From a virus: DNA of 26,681 nt. The translations under genes were made by a program, and so were the position numbers. The first letter of the stretch is position 1, and every line of letters begins with the position of its first letter. Below are positions 7,766 through 15,823 of the stretch, piece after piece. The notes under the pieces are model-generated. The model saw only the letters and a list, made by a program, of their open reading frames with translations. It was not told the DNA's origin and ran no database searches. The stretch is taken from positions 1 through 26,681 of the IMG/VR virus record IMGVR_UViG_3300009786_001529; one strand, given 5' to 3'.

Positions 7766-9915
7766 ATATGATTTACCCTTGTAAGTGTTGTGGAGATGAA
7801 TGCTGGCCTCTTGAATGGGGCCATCCTGTCGGTCCACACGGTATCAATTTCCCCGGAACTGCTGATGCTGTATTTGGTTTTGCAACTGGAACATTTTTCC
7901 ACGCGGACCTAAGTGACACTGATATTCTAGGAAAGAATTTCGGAGGCATTACTAAGCATGGGAAATTAGATTTTCTCTGGTGCGGTTCAGTGTACGTTGA
8001 TCGAACTCCCTTCTTCGCGACTAATGGTAATAATCATTATCCCAGTTACAATTTCCCCGGAGTACAAGCAGCCCTTGATTATCTCGATGCCGGTGGAACG
8101 ATTGTAGTCTACATGGGTAAAGATCCTATGTCGAATGACTCAGGAATTTTCCCCCCCGTTCTTGGGGATGATCCGTACTTCTACGTTTGGCCATCTTCAA
8201 GAACGATGATTGAAGATTACAATACCTTTCTTTCCGCGATAGGTTCCGGCAGTTCTTATCGACCGATGAGAGATTTGGAAGAATACTCTCTCATGGTTCC
8301 CGCCGACAAAAATCTCTTTGCGTGGAATCCCGACAATACGGTTAGGAACGGTACCCATGGAATGTTTATGGGAGAGAATTATGTCAATGATCGATACATC
8401 AGAAGCACTCTGACATATGGAGAGATTCCGTTTTTTGAATGGTCTGGTGCCACCTTCCCGAAGAATAGTGAATGGTGGCAAGCTATCCTACAAAATACCG
8501 ATACAAGCTCTTGGGTATTTCAACTTCCAGCTTCCAAGACTCGTTTCCCGGCGAACTACTTTGGAGGTGCTCAAGTACCTTATGAAAGACCTGCCAACGG
8601 TGGAATGTATACTTACGAATACTCAACAGGGTTCCAAATAGATGATTTCTATCGGGAAGGCAATCTGAAAGTTCCAATCATTACCGTCGAAAGTATCAAC
8701 GGCGGGAAAGTGATCACTTGTGCCGGTCCGGTATCCGCTTCGATGTTTATGAATTATGTTACAGATCTCCATCGACCGGAGAATTGCCGGGTGCTTTCCG
8801 TAGCTAATGACTCTGTGTACTTTACAAGAGAAGGCGGAGAGAACGCTGATGGAGAAACTCTCAGAAATGGGGTTCCATCTCGATGGAGTCCCGGATATGG
8901 TCGAGGTGTTTCAGGTGCTCGCAGAGGTTCGGACCGCTGGACGTCTTTACAAATTCGAGATTCTAGACGTTTACATCATAGTGAGATTTTGACGGATGGC
9001 GACCCACCGACAAATGCCTTCTTCCGAAGTCGGCCAAATTCAGGATGGCCTGATGATATCCCAGTAATTCAAACTGCGTCACAAGCAGATACAACTTTTA
9101 TGATTCGGATGTGCTCCAAAACCTACACTCCGAGTTCAATTGCTAAGTTCGGTGATCCTAATACCTACAATAATGACGGCCTTCAAGAATTGGTTGACTT
9201 CGGACTTACCTACGCTCTACAGCCTCATATTTATCTCAACCCGATGTTCGGTCAAACCTCAAGCCAACAATTCCGCACGGGTCACACCCAACTCGGAACT
9301 AACGACCACAACAAGTACGCAATCAATTCCGAGTTTGGTCAAAATGTGACCCACATGGTTCTTCTTCAAAACACTAATCTCTGTTATTCCAAAAGCACCT
9401 ATTGGAAGAACACTCTCACTGATACGCTCTCCGTAAGATTCACCGTGAAGAATCCCGACGGTTCGACTGCTACCGATGAGTTCGCGGATGAACTTTGGGT
9501 TCCAGTCGTTCCCGCGATATTCCAAAAGGGAAAATGGTATGCGGATCTGGAGTCTGTAGAGAAAGGATCAATCTATAAAACCAACTCAAACACTTTCGGC
9601 AATACGAAGATTATAAGCAACGTGCGATCTCGAATCGTCAAAATGAAAGACATTACGGATTGGCCGAACGTAGTCGACGCTCAACCCGATCTCACAACCG
9701 ACGGTCCGATGTTCAGCATGGGATATTGCGGAGTGTCTAGCGGGTTTCACGAAGGAATCAATTTGAGCGTAGGCACCGGATATGAATACACCGCGTTCTC
9801 AATCGTAACTCCGAGACAGTTGGGTGGTCGTGAACCAGTTTTAGATCTCATTCATGATCCGAGAACCGATCGGCAGGAAGCCTGGGATTTGGTAGCGGGA
9901 CGAACTATGTTGTAG
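7762..9915 (+). CDS. Large putative receptor-binding / tail fibre or adhesin protein
   Basis: 717 residues from the ATG at 7762, which overlaps the previous stop as ATGA. A longer reading from 7711 lies inside the upstream gene. The N-terminus has a cysteine cluster (CKCCGDEC, residues 7-14) that may bind metal. The body is rich in aromatic residues, Asn, Ser and Gly, typical of exposed beta-rich proteins. A segment near residues 105-125 (LDYLDAGGTIVVYMGKD) looks like a strand-turn-strand of a Rossmann-like domain. It is the last gene of the late operon, a usual place for host-recognition proteins. The over-represented TGGCA/TGCCA pentamer of the rest of the window is only at background level here. 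Function is inferred from position and composition. Confidence 0.5.
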   Translation: MNMIYPCKCCGDECWPLEWGHPVGPHGINFPGTADAVFGFATGTFFHADLSDTDILGKNFGGITKHGKLDFLWCGSVYVDRTPFFATNGNNHYPSYNFPGVQAALDYLDAGGTIVVYMGKDPMSNDSGIFPPVLGDDPYFYVWPSSRTMIEDYNTFLSAIGSGSSYRPMRDLEEYSLMVPADKNLFAWNPDNTVRNGTHGMFMGENYVNDRYIRSTLTYGEIPFFEWSGATFPKNSEWWQAILQNTDTSSWVFQLPASKTRFPANYFGGAQVPYERPANGGMYTYEYSTGFQIDDFYREGNLKVPIITVESINGGKVITCAGPVSASMFMNYVTDLHRPENCRVLSVANDSVYFTREGGENADGETLRNGVPSRWSPGYGRGVSGARRGSDRWTSLQIRDSRRLHHSEILTDGDPPTNAFFRSRPNSGWPDDIPVIQTASQADTTFMIRMCSKTYTPSSIAKFGDPNTYNNDGLQELVDFGLTYALQPHIYLNPMFGQTSSQQFRTGHTQLGTNDHNKYAINSEFGQNVTHMVLLQNTNLCYSKSTYWKNTLTDTLSVRFTVKNPDGSTATDEFADELWVPVVPAIFQKGKWYADLESVEKGSIYKTNSNTFGNTKIISNVRSRIVKMKDITDWPNVVDAQPDLTTDGPMFSMGYCGVSSGFHEGINLSVGTGYEYTAFSIVTPRQLGGREPVLDLIHDPRTDRQEAWDLVAGRTML

Positions 9916-10079
9916 ATTGACTAATGGCGGTCGCGAATGAATCGCGGCTCGGGGATTTGGCCACGGTCCCTGCCACTCGCTTTTGTCGCTCCCAAGGCGG
10001 GTGGGCCATTTTTGTTTCTAACGGGTTCAAATCGGTAGTACGGGCGGATAGTCCCGGAATCGTCCCGATAGGCTTAGAA

Positions 10080-10240
10080 TGTGGAGAAAACGGCCTAGAA
10101 TCGGCCTTTTCCCGGTTCCCTATACCCCGGAACCCAAGAATAACACCGGCAAGGCGTCTCTCCACACCCTCTCCACACGGTATTCGTCTCTAGGTCTACT
10201 CGGTCGCGTAACCCTATTTGAGCCCCTTAAACTGTGGAGA
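10080..10240. repeat. Cluster of four TGTGGAGA octamers, two in each orientation
   Basis: Copies are at 10080-10087 and 10233-10240 (forward) and 10159-10166 and 10170-10177 (as TCTCCACA). The two inner copies lie in a near-perfect tandem repeat of CTCTCCACACC. Flanks are partly shared: the copies at 10170 and 10233 read TGTGGAGA, then G or C, then GGTGT. In 160 bases an octamer should occur by chance far less than once. The arrangement looks like a protein-binding array, but its role is unknown. Confidence 0.6.
10086..10111 (+). terminator. Possible terminator of the late operon
   Basis: GAAAA-c-GGCC, a loop of TAGAATC, then GGCC-TTTTC: nine paired bases with a one-base bulge, A-tract on the left and T-tract on the right. 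It lies 170 bases past the last late gene and could work in either direction. The core is only four G-C pairs, so confidence is limited. Confidence 0.4.
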
Positions 10241-10276
10241 CGGTGTTCTTAGACTCCCGATATCCGCCCGAATACG

Positions 10277-10311
10277 AAAACACGCCGGAATACTCGATGG
10301 CATCCGGCGTG
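10277..10311 (-). terminator. Intrinsic terminator of the minus-strand module
   Basis: Perfect 9-bp stem (CACGCCGGA at 10281-10289 with TCCGGCGTG at 10303-10311) around a 13-base loop. On the minus strand it is followed by TTTT. It sits 30 bases past the stop of the last minus-strand gene, the expected place for a Rho-independent terminator. Confidence 0.68.
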
Positions 10312-10340
10312 GCAAAGGTTAGATTGGCAACGGTGGCAGA

Positions 10341-10772
10341 CTACTTTGGGTTCCCGATAAAAGACTCGTTCAGCCGAATCGTTTGGACACCGAATTCCAT
10401 CCCCTTATATCGCAATGGCGTCCGACCCTGAAGATACGAAACGTGGAGATTGGCAGCCTTCTCTGTGACGTAGACTTCGATGAGCTCCTCAATTCGATTC
10501 TCTTCCGGGTTAAGACTAAAGACGACGTACACTTGTACAAGATCCGACAGATACTTCTTTACGCTCGCCTGAGCTAACTTGTCCAGAGCGTCTTCAAATG
10601 CGATATCACCATTACGGTACGCATTTAGAACTGACGCTGGCAAGTCTGGACGGTACTCGACTCTGAATCCGGGATTGGCATCCTTCATCTTACGAACCGA
10701 GATAAGATTTGCGTTGACCCTGCGTTCCAGAGTCCTAACGATTTCCTCAGTGTCTTCGTTTTTCGTTGGCAT
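10341..10772 (-). CDS. Hypothetical protein, last gene of minus-strand module
   Basis: 143 residues from the ATG at 10772, whose A is also the last base of the upstream stop (TGATG). The longer upstream reading is a shadow inside the nuclease gene. The sequence is charged and mixed alpha/beta: an N-terminal helix (EEIVRTLERRVNANL), a central helix (FEDALDKLAQASVKKYLSDL), then strands (VQVYVVFSL, IEELIEVYVTEKAA). No family recognised. Coupling to the exported nuclease gene suggests related expression, not necessarily a related job. Confidence 0.68.
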   Translation of the reverse strand: MPTKNEDTEEIVRTLERRVNANLISVRKMKDANPGFRVEYRPDLPASVLNAYRNGDIAFEDALDKLAQASVKKYLSDLVQVYVVFSLNPEENRIEELIEVYVTEKAANLHVSYLQGRTPLRYKGMEFGVQTIRLNESFIGNPK

Positions 10773-11263
10773 CACTTCACCGCCTTTCGAGATTTCTCCA
10801 AGGGATACGTAAACTTTGTCCAGTCCCGTCGTTTGCCTATTCCATTGTACTCGTCCGCGTAGCCTTCCGTGACTAGCCGATTGTTGACGCTGAACCAACC
10901 TGCTTCATCCTCAGAAAAGATAATGCCCATATACCTTCCATACTTGCCAGTACGGTCTTTGACGGTTTTGAGGATTATCGTGCCATCGATCGGAGCTAGT
11001 TGAAGGAATCGTTCGCGTGCTTCCATTCCCATCTTCTTTTGAGGTCCGCGTCTTTCCGGTGTATCGATGCCCATTAGCCGAATCTTCTGGACACTTGAGA
11101 TATTGAACCCGTGGTCGATCCGGACGGTGACGGTATCACCATCGTAGACATCGATCAATTCGGCGTTGTACACGTATCGCTCGGGAGGATTAAAGTCATC
11201 CCCGCCAAGTGCCACTGTCGCCAGCGATCCTAGTAATAAAAGTGCCACTTGAAACTTGGTCAT
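10772..11263 (-). CDS. Exported staphylococcal-nuclease-like (thermonuclease) enzyme
   Basis: 163 residues; start at 11263 chosen for GGAGAA upstream and because it begins a classical signal peptide (residues 1-20, hydrophobic core VALLLLGSLATVALG). The SNase fold follows with its key residues: YDGDT (Asp41), IRLMGIDTPE (Arg62, Asp67, Glu70) and KYGRYMG (Arg110), matching the calcium-binding and catalytic set of the family. The C-terminal GWFSVNNRLVTEGYADEY is also typical. It should cut DNA or RNA outside the cytoplasm, perhaps to degrade released or competing DNA or host extracellular DNA. Family call is firm; the role is inference. Confidence 0.9.
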   Translation of the reverse strand: MTKFQVALLLLGSLATVALGGDDFNPPERYVYNAELIDVYDGDTVTVRIDHGFNISSVQKIRLMGIDTPERRGPQKKMGMEARERFLQLAPIDGTIILKTVKDRTGKYGRYMGIIFSEDEAGWFSVNNRLVTEGYADEYNGIGKRRDWTKFTYPLEKSRKAVK

Positions 11264-11284
11264 AGTATTCTCCAAGGCTAATTG

Positions 11285-11326
11285 AAAAGACACCCTGCGG
11301 CCGCCGACCAAAGTAGACGCAGGGTG
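11285..11326 (-). terminator. Terminator/attenuator hairpin upstream of the exported nuclease gene
   Basis: Perfect 9-bp stem, CACCCTGCG (11291-11299) with CGCAGGGTG (11318-11326), loop of 18 bases. On the minus strand the stem is followed by TCTTTTC. It lies between the zinc-ribbon miniprotein and the nuclease gene, so it could end the upstream transcript or attenuate the nuclease. Confidence 0.6.
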
Positions 11327-11351
11327 CCCGGAACACTGCCACGAGGCAGCG

Positions 11352-11468
11352 TCACTTCTTAGATCTCTTTGCCGGCCTAAATTGGCGTTTGCCAGTTAGG
11401 TGGTGTTTTCCTTTCTCATGGTTCTTGCCACGGATCTTAAAACCACATTTCGAACATCGATCAGTCAT
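11352..11468 (-). CDS. 38-residue basic zinc-ribbon-like miniprotein
   Basis: Read from the ATG at 11468, with AAAGGA about 9 bases upstream; an ATG at 11477 would add three residues but leaves no spacing to that signal. The protein has one CxxC (CSKCGFK), several His (KNHEKGKHH) that could complete a zinc site, and a Lys/Arg-rich C-terminus. It could bind nucleic acid. Good ribosome site and tight packing with neighbours support it as real despite its length. Confidence 0.62.
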   Translation of the reverse strand: MTDRCSKCGFKIRGKNHEKGKHHLTGKRQFRPAKRSKK

Positions 11469-11481
11469 CTTTGCCATTCCT

Positions 11482-11592
11482 TTAGTATGATCTTTCGATC
11501 AGAATAAGTATGACGGAGGCAATTCCCCATCCGCCAGTCAATCCCGCAAACACTAAACCACCAACAAAAATTAGATCATCCTTGATCCACAT
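11482..11592 (-). CDS. 36-residue membrane miniprotein
   Basis: Starts at 11592 after a strong AGGGGAAG signal. After a short charged head (MWIKDD) almost the whole protein is one or two hydrophobic segments with Gly pairs (LIFVGGLVFAGLTGGWG then IASVILILIE). It lies 21 bases past the helicase stop. Small phage membrane proteins of this kind often change host envelope functions or exclude other phages; nothing here shows which. Confidence 0.62.
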   Translation of the reverse strand: MWIKDDLIFVGGLVFAGLTGGWGIASVILILIERSY

Positions 11593-11613
11593 AACTCTTC
11601 CCCTAAACCTATT

Positions 11614-13287
11614 CTACTCGGAAACGTACACCAACTCTGAAATCGCTCGCGTTATTGCCACGTAGCGAAGATTCTTTTCTTGCTCACGTTCCCATGGCTT
11701 CGTTGCCATAGGGTGAGGAACGGTGGCACCTTTCGGCTCGATGAGAAATACTCGCTGAGCCTCTAACCCTTTCGCCTTATGTATAGACGATAGAAGTATG
11801 CCATCTACTTTATCGTCGGTGAAGATATGGTTCACCTCGTCCACTACGTCTGCGGCGGTTTTGGCATCCTCGGCAAAGAAGAGCAAACAATCCACCTTAT
11901 CCTGGATATTGGCAATCTTGATATCGGACGGGTTTCGTCCCTTCTGCTCGCGGGCGACCTCAGCGATGCCCCACTCAGTTAGCCGCCATCGAAGATCCTC
12001 TACACCGATCGACGGATAATACTTTGCCCATTCCTTGGCATTCATAACACCAGCCTTCCGAGCATCGTTCTTGTACACGCGTTTGATTAGAGCAATAAGC
12101 CCCTGCCCCACGTCGCGACCCTGGATATTGGCCTTCTGTCCTTTCCTCAGAAATCTAAAGCACTCGGAGATAAGTGGAGCATTACAACGACATAGGATCA
12201 TGTCTCCAGGCGTGACCAACTCCCTGTAGTCGTCTTTACTTTCTGGAGGGAAAGAACGATGGAGAACCGTGCCATCCGGGTTGTCCTCGTGAGCCTCGAA
12301 TTCCGGGACTCTAAACTGTGCCTCCTTCACGATAGCCTTGCCACACCGGCGGGTTACCGTTAGCGGGAGAACGATGACATTCTTGCCAGTCGGTCCACCG
12401 AGATCCTCTTCCATCCGGTCCATGGCTTCCGAGTCTGCCCCCGCGAATCCGTAGATCGCCTGGAACTCATCGCCGCATAGGAGAAGACGTTGACCACACT
12501 TCCTTGCCAACGCCTGCTGGCATCGATTACCATCTTGCGACTCGTCCCATAGGAGTAAGTCGAACGGCTTAAATGCCAGATCGTGGACAATCGGAAGCCA
12601 GATCATATCGTTATAGTCCATCTCCATATCCTTAGAGACATCCTTACAACGCTCTAGCACATCCGGTACGGTATCGTAGACTCGATTGCGACTACCGTTT
12701 AGGTCTACGTCGTAATGGCTACACAGAGCGTTAAGGTTGTACTCCGTCGGCTCTGCCAAGTTTACCTTACAAAGTCCAACTAGCTTCTCCGTGGCATTGA
12801 GGAAGTCACCGTGCTTCTTTTTGAGCGTCCAGATATCCGTCTTGGACACCTCGCAGATTATGTTGGACGTTCGCCATCCGTTAGTGGCACCCAAACCCGG
12901 TTTGAGCTTAAAGTGGTTACGGACGATTCTGCCTCCCATCCGATGCATAGTCATCGCTTGGCAATTCTTTCCTTTCGGGATTCGCTTTTCCAATGCCATT
13001 GCGATGGCTTTACTAAAGGCGACGAAGGCGATGCTATCGTGGTTACCCTTTGCCATCTCCTTCCAAACGGCTGCCTGTTGAGGGGATGGAATAATGTCCA
13101 ACTTCCGTTTGCCCCTTCCGGGGTTATTCGGATCGATGTCCACCATAACATGAGGCTTAATTCCTTTCAGATGTTGGATGCCACCAACGAGCATCGTGGA
13201 CTTACCAGTTCCAGCGAATGCCTTACAGATAATATGAGGGGCAGAAGTTTTCTTGCCAGCGTTGACGAGTTTAGTAGCGATGGTCAT
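11614..13287 (-). CDS. UvrD/Rep-like superfamily 1 DNA helicase
   Basis: 557 residues with the SF1A motifs in order: Walker A AFAGTGKST (about 23-31), motif Ia VAFSKAIA, Walker B LLLWDESQ (244-251), motif III GDEFQAIYGFAGA (272-284), motif V SSIHKAKGLE (about residue 500) and motif VI YVAITRA (about 545). These are the ATP and DNA contacts of UvrD/PcrA-type 3'-5' helicases. At 557 residues it is shorter than UvrD (about 720), mainly through smaller 1B/2B subdomains. It probably unwinds DNA in phage replication or recombination. Its leader carries TGTAAAGGAA. Confidence 0.93.
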   Translation of the reverse strand: MTIATKLVNAGKKTSAPHIICKAFAGTGKSTMLVGGIQHLKGIKPHVMVDIDPNNPGRGKRKLDIIPSPQQAAVWKEMAKGNHDSIAFVAFSKAIAMALEKRIPKGKNCQAMTMHRMGGRIVRNHFKLKPGLGATNGWRTSNIICEVSKTDIWTLKKKHGDFLNATEKLVGLCKVNLAEPTEYNLNALCSHYDVDLNGSRNRVYDTVPDVLERCKDVSKDMEMDYNDMIWLPIVHDLAFKPFDLLLWDESQDGNRCQQALARKCGQRLLLCGDEFQAIYGFAGADSEAMDRMEEDLGGPTGKNVIVLPLTVTRRCGKAIVKEAQFRVPEFEAHEDNPDGTVLHRSFPPESKDDYRELVTPGDMILCRCNAPLISECFRFLRKGQKANIQGRDVGQGLIALIKRVYKNDARKAGVMNAKEWAKYYPSIGVEDLRWRLTEWGIAEVAREQKGRNPSDIKIANIQDKVDCLLFFAEDAKTAADVVDEVNHIFTDDKVDGILLSSIHKAKGLEAQRVFLIEPKGATVPHPMATKPWEREQEKNLRYVAITRAISELVYVSE

Positions 13288-13331
13288 AACGATTTTCCTT
13301 TACAGAATTGAGATAGAAACCAATTGTTCAA

Positions 13332-13589
13332 TTATACGTCACGGACGAGTTCAAGGAGTTCAGCGGCAAATGCTTCGATGCCACCTTTCGTGCCAGAGAT
13401 TTTAATCTTATTGGCATCAATGTCCCCGATGTATGAAGAGATAACGATGATGGCTTCTGGGTCATCCTTGAACCGTTCCTCTGCCATATCTTCATACTCT
13501 AAGGCCGCTCCATTTACAAACGGATTATTCCATTCCTGGCCAAACGCTTCGATGGACACTTCACTAATATATTTGTTAACAATCTTCAT
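13332..13589 (-). CDS. Hypothetical 85-residue acidic protein
   Basis: Start at 13589 with AAAGGAA upstream. Acidic, with a helix (YEDMAEERFKDDPE), a hydrophobic strand (AIIVISSYIGDI) and a C-terminal helix (IEAFAAELLELVRDV). No family recognised. It is preceded by the pseudoknot-like leader at 13597-13646. Confidence 0.65.
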   Translation of the reverse strand: MKIVNKYISEVSIEAFGQEWNNPFVNGAALEYEDMAEERFKDDPEAIIVISSYIGDIDANKIKISGTKGGIEAFAAELLELVRDV

Positions 13590-13596
13590 AGCTTCA

Positions 13597-13646
13597 TTCC
13601 TTTACATGGACAAGAGAAAAACCGGAGCCCATCCCGGCGTGGGGCT
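13597..13646 (-). promoter_or_regulatory. Conserved leader: H-type pseudoknot-like element plus TGTAAAGG
   Basis: On the minus strand the order is AGCCC, spacer, CCGG, GAT, GGGCT, CCGG, TTTTT, and 17 bases after the final GG begins TGTAAAGGAA. AGCCC pairs with GGGCT and the first CCGG with the second, interleaved as in an H-type pseudoknot. The second helix with the following T-run could instead act as a short terminator. The same layout precedes the MoxR-like gene (15824-15874) with compensating base changes. Function as an attenuator or riboswitch-like control is inference. Confidence 0.5.
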
Positions 13647-13660
13647 ACGTTCATTATAAG

Positions 13661-14476
13661 CTAAACTTTGGCATCGTCCATGAGACCGAATTCAGCGAGA
13701 CTGCGAGAGACCAACGAGATCGCATCGTCTATGTCGTAGACGTCAGAAACGTAGATTCGGTTAGAATCCGGAGTCACAGCGTCTAAATCGTCTGCCACGA
13801 TCGGTACGATGGTCAGGCTTTCGTCCGTGCCAGATCCGATCGAGTATAGATGGTTGAACCGCACCGTTCGATGGTACCATCCCGATAGTGCGTTAATCAG
13901 CGATGACCGATCCAGTGGCATACCGGCAGGTTTAAGCGTACAGTGGCAAACGTGCGTCCCGGTGGTCAACGCATTCTTCCCGATGGCATACAGCGTTACC
14001 TTATGGCCAGCCTCTTCAAGAATCTCGACTGCCGAGATAGCTGCCATTCCTCGCCACATACATTCGGTCGAAGTCTTTGACCACGGTGTCGTCGTTTGGA
14101 CAACCACGCTAAACTCTCCAGGCCCGGTAGTATCGACCCTCACCGACTTCCTCATAAAGTTGGCATCGCCCTGCATTAGACGATCGATGTCCACGTCGCC
14201 ATCATCGGCATTGAAGACCACTTTGCGTTTGGAGGATTTGATCTCAATCTTAATGAGCTCCTTCATTCGCTTATACAGTTTAGTGGCAATGTCCAATCCC
14301 TCTTCCCAATTACTGTGGGCAGCCTCCATCGCTTGGTCAAAGGTATTTATGTTCCGACCAACAAAGTCGGATTTGCCAGACTCGAATCGATCGCGTAGAA
14401 TCGTCTTCTCCATATCTGCCAGACTGGCATAGGCGTTGACGTCGGTCGTTTTATTCTGTTCGTTCAAAAAGCTCAT
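13661..14476 (-). CDS. MoxR-associated protein, VWA-like candidate (DUF7192-like)
   Basis: 271 residues from the ATG at 14476 (CAAGGAATG upstream). From memory the layout matches a phage family found beside MoxR ATPases: an N-terminal helical region, then DVDIDRLMQGDANFMR, then a beta-alpha-beta core with FSVVVQTTTPWSKTSTECMWRGMAAISAVEILEEAGHKVTLYAIG in pieces. The core fold resembles a von Willebrand A or Rossmann domain, but a classical metal site (DxSxS) is not seen. It lies directly downstream of the MoxR-type gene, so I infer the two work as a pair. The exact family name should be treated as provisional. Confidence 0.6.
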   Translation of the reverse strand: MSFLNEQNKTTDVNAYASLADMEKTILRDRFESGKSDFVGRNINTFDQAMEAAHSNWEEGLDIATKLYKRMKELIKIEIKSSKRKVVFNADDGDVDIDRLMQGDANFMRKSVRVDTTGPGEFSVVVQTTTPWSKTSTECMWRGMAAISAVEILEEAGHKVTLYAIGKNALTTGTHVCHCTLKPAGMPLDRSSLINALSGWYHRTVRFNHLYSIGSGTDESLTIVPIVADDLDAVTPDSNRIYVSDVYDIDDAISLVSRSLAEFGLMDDAKV

Positions 14477-14528
14477 CGTTACATTCCTTGGCAAAGTTAA
14501 AAAGTGAAACTCAGTTTTGTGCGGGCAA

Positions 14529-15815
14529 CTATGCCCAGTCGGCGTGGTTCTTAACCTTCAGCGTCTCATCGGCGTGCCATCCTTGGAAGAATGATTCGTC
14601 GATGTCTTCGATTGTCCAACCATCGGAATACATATCATAGGCGTCTTTCATAAATCGAGTGGACAGTGATCGTTCCAATCGGTTTTTGTTAATGCCATCC
14701 CGGTATTTGAGAAGGCGGTTGCGTAAAGTATCGTCTGGACAAAGTTCTGCTTCCACGGTGGCATCGTAGTCCATATACGTTTTACCGATACGGAATCGGT
14801 CCAGCGTGGCATCATCGAGTTTGTTCCTTCCGGAATACATTCGGTCTGCTCCAGTGCCAACCGTGTTAGCCGCACCGACACAGATGAAGTCGTCGTGCCT
14901 TTCTGCATAGGGATTCGACGGACGATTCGGAACTGCCATCTTCCCGTTTGCCAAGGCCGTGTTAATGACCAGTAGCACATTCGGATCGGCAGCATCCATT
15001 TCGTCTAGTAGGAATACTCCACCATTCTCGAATGCCACGACAAACTCGGAAATGATAGACGAGAAGCCATTGGCCATCGCTGCCGCCAAAGTAGCGGCTG
15101 CCGCCTTGGCAACTCCCTGCTCCACGAATTCGTTATAGTTGTCCATAAGCACATCCCTGTCCGGTATAGTTGGAGCGATGCGAGCCGTCATATGCGTCTC
15201 AGGCGTGCCACTGGTACAACTCGTAAAGTAGAATGGCAGATCCATCGAATCCGCTATCTGCTCGCACGTAAAGGTTTTGCCAGATCCCGTGGGTCCGTAG
15301 ATAAGGATGTTCTTTCGACGCACTGCCAACTTTAGCAGCCGTTCAAACTTAGCATGGAACAGGCCTTCCGTGACCTTAACCATGCCATCCTTCTTCCACG
15401 CTTCGATGCTTACCACTCGATCGGCTGGCTTCGCTGCCACCTGAACCTTTAAGTCTGCCACTTCGTCTTCCAACTGGGCAACGAGTGTGCCAGCCATCGG
15501 ATCGACTAACGGTGCTGGATCTGAAACGGTAAGAGTGGCAGGATTGAAAGTGGCAGGATTTCCCCCTGTGTCCGGTTCGATGTAGTGGATACCGGATGCG
15601 TTCGTTCCTTGCCAGTTCGTTATCCCTCCAATCTTGCCATCGTTGACCATCGTAATGACCACGCCACGCACGACGGATGCGGCAGCGGAGTAGCCGGTGT
15701 ATTTGCCAACCTCGCGGGTTAGTGTTGCCACCGACCACGTTTTGGCACGGTCTTCGGTTAGGATGTACAATACGCATTTGTGAGCGTCGGTCGGGTTTTT
15801 ACTAAAAGTTGCCAT
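14529..15815 (-). CDS. MoxR-type AAA+ ATPase with N-terminal winged-helix-like domain
   Basis: 428 residues; the start at 15815 has AAAGGGAA upstream, while the longer reading would cover the conserved leader. Residues 5-65 look like a small helix-turn-helix or winged-helix domain. The AAA+ core has Walker A GPTGSGKT (174-181), Walker B VFLLDEMD (267-274), sensor 1 AANT (315-318) and DRF in DATLDRFRIG, as in MoxR/CbbQ-type dynein-related ATPases. Such enzymes remodel partner proteins, usually with a VWA-domain partner encoded next door; the following gene is the candidate. The stop codon falls in the loop of a 5-bp hairpin (GGGCA/TGCCC, 14523-14536). Confidence 0.87.
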   Translation of the reverse strand: MATFSKNPTDAHKCVLYILTEDRAKTWSVATLTREVGKYTGYSAAASVVRGVVITMVNDGKIGGITNWQGTNASGIHYIEPDTGGNPATFNPATLTVSDPAPLVDPMAGTLVAQLEDEVADLKVQVAAKPADRVVSIEAWKKDGMVKVTEGLFHAKFERLLKLAVRRKNILIYGPTGSGKTFTCEQIADSMDLPFYFTSCTSGTPETHMTARIAPTIPDRDVLMDNYNEFVEQGVAKAAAATLAAAMANGFSSIISEFVVAFENGGVFLLDEMDAADPNVLLVINTALANGKMAVPNRPSNPYAERHDDFICVGAANTVGTGADRMYSGRNKLDDATLDRFRIGKTYMDYDATVEAELCPDDTLRNRLLKYRDGINKNRLERSLSTRFMKDAYDMYSDGWTIEDIDESFFQGWHADETLKVKNHADWA

Positions 15816-15823
15816 CGTCGTCG

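Larger units (their letters stand above)
9916..10340. other. Convergent intergenic region between late and minus-strand modules
   Basis: No convincing gene. It holds a short CGCGA/TCGCG hairpin just past the late operon (9932-9946), a GGCC hairpin with A and T tracts (10086-10111), four copies of TGTGGAGA or its complement (10080-10240), and a strong 9-bp hairpin with a T-tract on the minus strand (10277-10311). The region is richer in G+C runs than its neighbours. Likely jobs are transcription termination from both sides and possibly a protein-binding site. Confidence 0.6.

Noticed and set aside
10020-10050. GGTTCAAATC, similar to a tRNA T-loop
   Set aside because: Flanking bases do not form the 5-bp T stem and no acceptor, D or anticodon arms fit.
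9924-10193. 89-residue plus-strand frame after the last late gene
   Set aside because: No ribosome-binding site, protein looks like random Arg/Pro/Ser-rich translation, and the stretch contains terminator hairpins and the octamer cluster.
13809-14432. 207-residue plus-strand frame
   Set aside because: Antisense to the MoxR-partner gene, no ribosome site, no protein-like motif.
14499-14536. Hairpin GGGCA/TGCCC at the MoxR stop as a terminator
   Set aside because: The T-tract lies about 20 bases away, too far for a normal intrinsic terminator, and the stem is only 5 bp.
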